Positions 62,409 through 64,000 of a stretch of DNA of 64,000 nt are shown one piece after another. The notes under the pieces are model-generated. The model saw only the letters and a program-made list of their open reading frames with translations. It was not told the DNA's origin and did not search any database. Both the position numbers and the translations under genes were made by a program. Within the stretch, counting starts at the first letter, position 1, and each line of letters begins with the position of its first letter. Source of the DNA: CALBZH01 sp964538515 (GTDB lineage Bacteria; Desulfobacterota; Syntrophobacteria; Syntrophobacterales; Syntrophobacteraceae); contig CAZIEW010000024.1 in NCBI GenBank assembly GCA_964538515.1, positions 1-64,000 of the forward strand, read 5' to 3'.

Positions 62409-63739
62409 GGGCGTGCTTCGCACCCCATGACCACAACCGTGAGGTCATCCGACTGAGCGTTGCTCCCGACAAACCTCTCAACAGCGCGCAAAATGGCCTC
62501 CCGAGCCTCGCCGCAGGATGGTCCGGCTTCCTTGAGAGATTTTTCCAGGCGCTCCATGCCGAACCGCTCACCCGAATGGCTCATGGCTTCCGTCAGTCCG
62601 TCAGTTGTCAGCAGCAATCGATCGCCCGGCTCAAGGCGCTCTCGACCAAGCTCGTAGCGCATCCCGGGGAGAATGCCCGTCGGAGGGCCACCCCCCTGAC
62701 GCAGCAAGCGCACGGTCCGATCGGGATCATGCGCATTCCATCGGAAGGGCGGTATGTGACCGGCGTTGATATAGCTGAGGGAGCTGTCGGAAACATCGAG
62801 AACAAGGTAGCACAGCGTCACGAACATCCCGTGGCTGCTCCGCTCGCAAAGGACGTCGTTGACGCGGGCCACGAGATCGGCGGGGTCCTTGTGGCGGATG
62901 GCCAGAAGGCGGAAATCCGAGGTCAGCCTCGCCATGTAGAGGGCCGACGACACGCCCTTTCCGGAGACATCGCCGATGAGTATCCCCAGCCGATTGTCGT
63001 CCAGGGCGATGAAATCATAGAAGTCGCCCCCCACTTCCAGCGCGGCCTGGTAATGCGCTTCAAAACAAAACCCCGGTAAAACCGGGCTCTCTTGGGGCAG
63101 AAAGCTCAGCTGAATGCTCCGTGCAAAGGCAAGGTCGCTTTCCATCCGCTGTCGTTGCAGGAGTGCCTGGTGCATGCGCGCGTTCTCGATGGCAACGGCG
63201 GCATGACTGCAGAGCAGCAGAAGCGTTTCAAGGTCTTCGCGCGTGAAAGGAAGGCCGTCCTGGCGGTTGATCACCTGGGACACACCAATGATGCGATCCT
63301 TCGCCTGGATGGGAACGCACAGCATGGAGCGCGTCCTGTAGCCGGTCCTGCGATCGAAGCCGGGGTGGAATCGCGGGTCCTGGTACACGTCCTCGATGAG
63401 CAGCGGCTCTCCGGTTTCGAAGACATAGCCGGCGATCCCGCTCCCTTTCCTGACCCGGTAGGAGTCCCGCAGTTGGTCGGCCACCGGTCCTTGTGCCACC
63501 GTAAAGACAAGCTCATCCGTTGCCGGGTCCGCGAGCAAGAGGCTGCAGGCCTCCGCCCTCAGCACCGCCCGCGAGGCGGACATGATGAGCTCCAGCACCT
63601 CGTCCAGCTCCAGGGACGAATTGATCAACCCTGCGATCTTGAAGCACTCCTTCAAGTGCTCCATGTGCGCCCGGCAGCGGAGCGCCTCCTCGGACGAGCC
63701 ATCACACGGGCAGAAAATCTCTGGGTGCTTTGGATGCAT
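62405..63739 (-). CDS. GAF-domain PP2C-type phosphatase (RsbU-like)
   Basis: Serine phosphatase expected to reset the STAS protein. The 444-residue protein has a GAF domain (about 40-185; AEACSLLLADPATDELVF, then GSGIAGYVFETGEPLLIEDVYQDPRF) and a SpoIIE/RsbU domain (about 215-440). Metal motifs are intact: GGDFYDF, GDVSGKG and the C-terminal SDDLTVVVMG. The start is MHPKHPEIFCPCDG; a Cys-rich N-terminus (FCPCDG and RCRAHME) is present but no known metal domain is recognised. It heads the partner-switching and Mla gene run. Confidence 0.9.
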   Translation of the reverse strand: MHPKHPEIFCPCDGSSEEALRCRAHMEHLKECFKIAGLINSSLELDEVLELIMSASRAVLRAEACSLLLADPATDELVFTVAQGPVADQLRDSYRVRKGSGIAGYVFETGEPLLIEDVYQDPRFHPGFDRRTGYRTRSMLCVPIQAKDRIIGVSQVINRQDGLPFTREDLETLLLLCSHAAVAIENARMHQALLQRQRMESDLAFARSIQLSFLPQESPVLPGFCFEAHYQAALEVGGDFYDFIALDDNRLGILIGDVSGKGVSSALYMARLTSDFRLLAIRHKDPADLVARVNDVLCERSSHGMFVTLCYLVLDVSDSSLSYINAGHIPPFRWNAHDPDRTVRLLRQGGGPPTGILPGMRYELGRERLEPGDRLLLTTDGLTEAMSHSGERFGMERLEKSLKEAGPSCGEAREAILRAVERFVGSNAQSDDLTVVVMGCEARP

Positions 63740-63894
63740 GGGCTACGAGCACGATCCTTGGAAAGGGAAACGACGCAAGAAGATAAGGACTTTCGAGCCT
63801 ATCACAACGCAAGCCCGCCGACGACGTACGAGGCCATCAAGATCACACGTCCCCCAAGTTGTCAAGGGGCAGACCGACTGGATGCGAGGCAGAA

Positions 63895-64000
63895 ATGGTA
63901 AAGAATACACGGACAAGCACGGAGGAAAAACACGCCGACTATCTGTTCACCGTCAAAGACAATCAACCCACCCTCAAGGCAGACCTCGAAGCCTTGAGCC
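63895..64000 (+). pseudogene. Transposase fragment (DDE type), cut by the window end
   Basis: The frame ends EEKHADYLFTVKDNQPTL and KADLEALS, a pattern found in ISAs1/IS4-like DDE transposases. The part before residue ~10 does not match and contains an ACACGGACAAGCACGGA stretch like the repeat at 25.1-25.4 kb. The fragment therefore lacks its 5' end or was broken by that repeat. The rest lies beyond the window. The stretch from 63740 to 63894 holds nothing assigned. Confidence 0.65.

Overview
The window reads as chromosomal DNA of a GC-rich, anaerobic-type deltaproteobacterium (Desulfobacterota, perhaps near Syntrophobacterales). This is an inference from gene content: an F1/b/b' ATP synthase operon without atpB/atpE and with a signal-peptide-bearing b subunit, a DcrH-like hemerythrin chemoreceptor, DUF3842 beside cobalamin genes, and 6S RNA beside RNase Y. 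No taxonomic marker gene is inside the window; an rRNA operon probably begins just beyond position 1.

Layout. 1-6.1 kb, minus strand: tandem rRNA-type promoters leaving the left edge, then tyrS, rny, a 6S RNA gene and glmS. 6.1-12.1 kb, minus: atpF'-atpF-atpH-atpA-atpG-atpD-atpC, closed by a strong intrinsic terminator. 12.4-18.0 kb, minus: the elongasome operon mreB-mreC-mreD-mrdA-rodA. 18.2-23.7 kb, plus: rpmH-rnpA-yidD-yidC-jag-mnmE-rsmG, an origin-type cluster. 23.7-25.9 kb, minus: NAD salvage pair pncA-pncB with a dispersed inverted repeat. 26.1-31.0 kb, plus: DUF6504-like gene, a perfect palindromic parS, parA-parB, DUF3842, cobU, cobS, birA. 31.2-32.9 kb, minus: dksA-like, moaC, truncated DnaJ-like. 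33.2-37.9 kb, plus: a YhaO/YhaN (SbcDC-like) pair. 38.2-39.7 kb: a LysR regulator divergent from a fluoroacetyl-CoA-thioesterase-like gene.

40.2-57.0 kb is a large minus-strand sensory block. It holds a hybrid histidine kinase, a REC-GGDEF-REC-PP2C protein, an RsbW-like kinase, a STAS protein, a hybrid CheA with its own receiver, a Cache-MCP-hemerythrin receptor, a second MCP, cheW, cheB and cheR. Next to it lies a receiver-domain remnant. 57.5-63.7 kb, minus: a GNAT gene, a small secreted protein, and a second partner-switching set (GAF-PP2C phosphatase, RsbW-like kinase, STAS) next to an Mla-type lipid transporter (mlaE-mlaF-mlaD). A transposase fragment begins at the right edge.

The most interesting theme is partner switching (PP2C phosphatase, RsbW-type kinase, STAS antagonist) found twice without an adjacent sigma factor: once beside a chemosensory array and a diguanylate cyclase, once beside a phospholipid transporter. 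The sequence suggests, but does not prove, that STAS phosphorylation controls a chemosensory or c-di-GMP output in the first case and lipid transport in the second. No CRISPR array, tRNA gene or prophage was seen.
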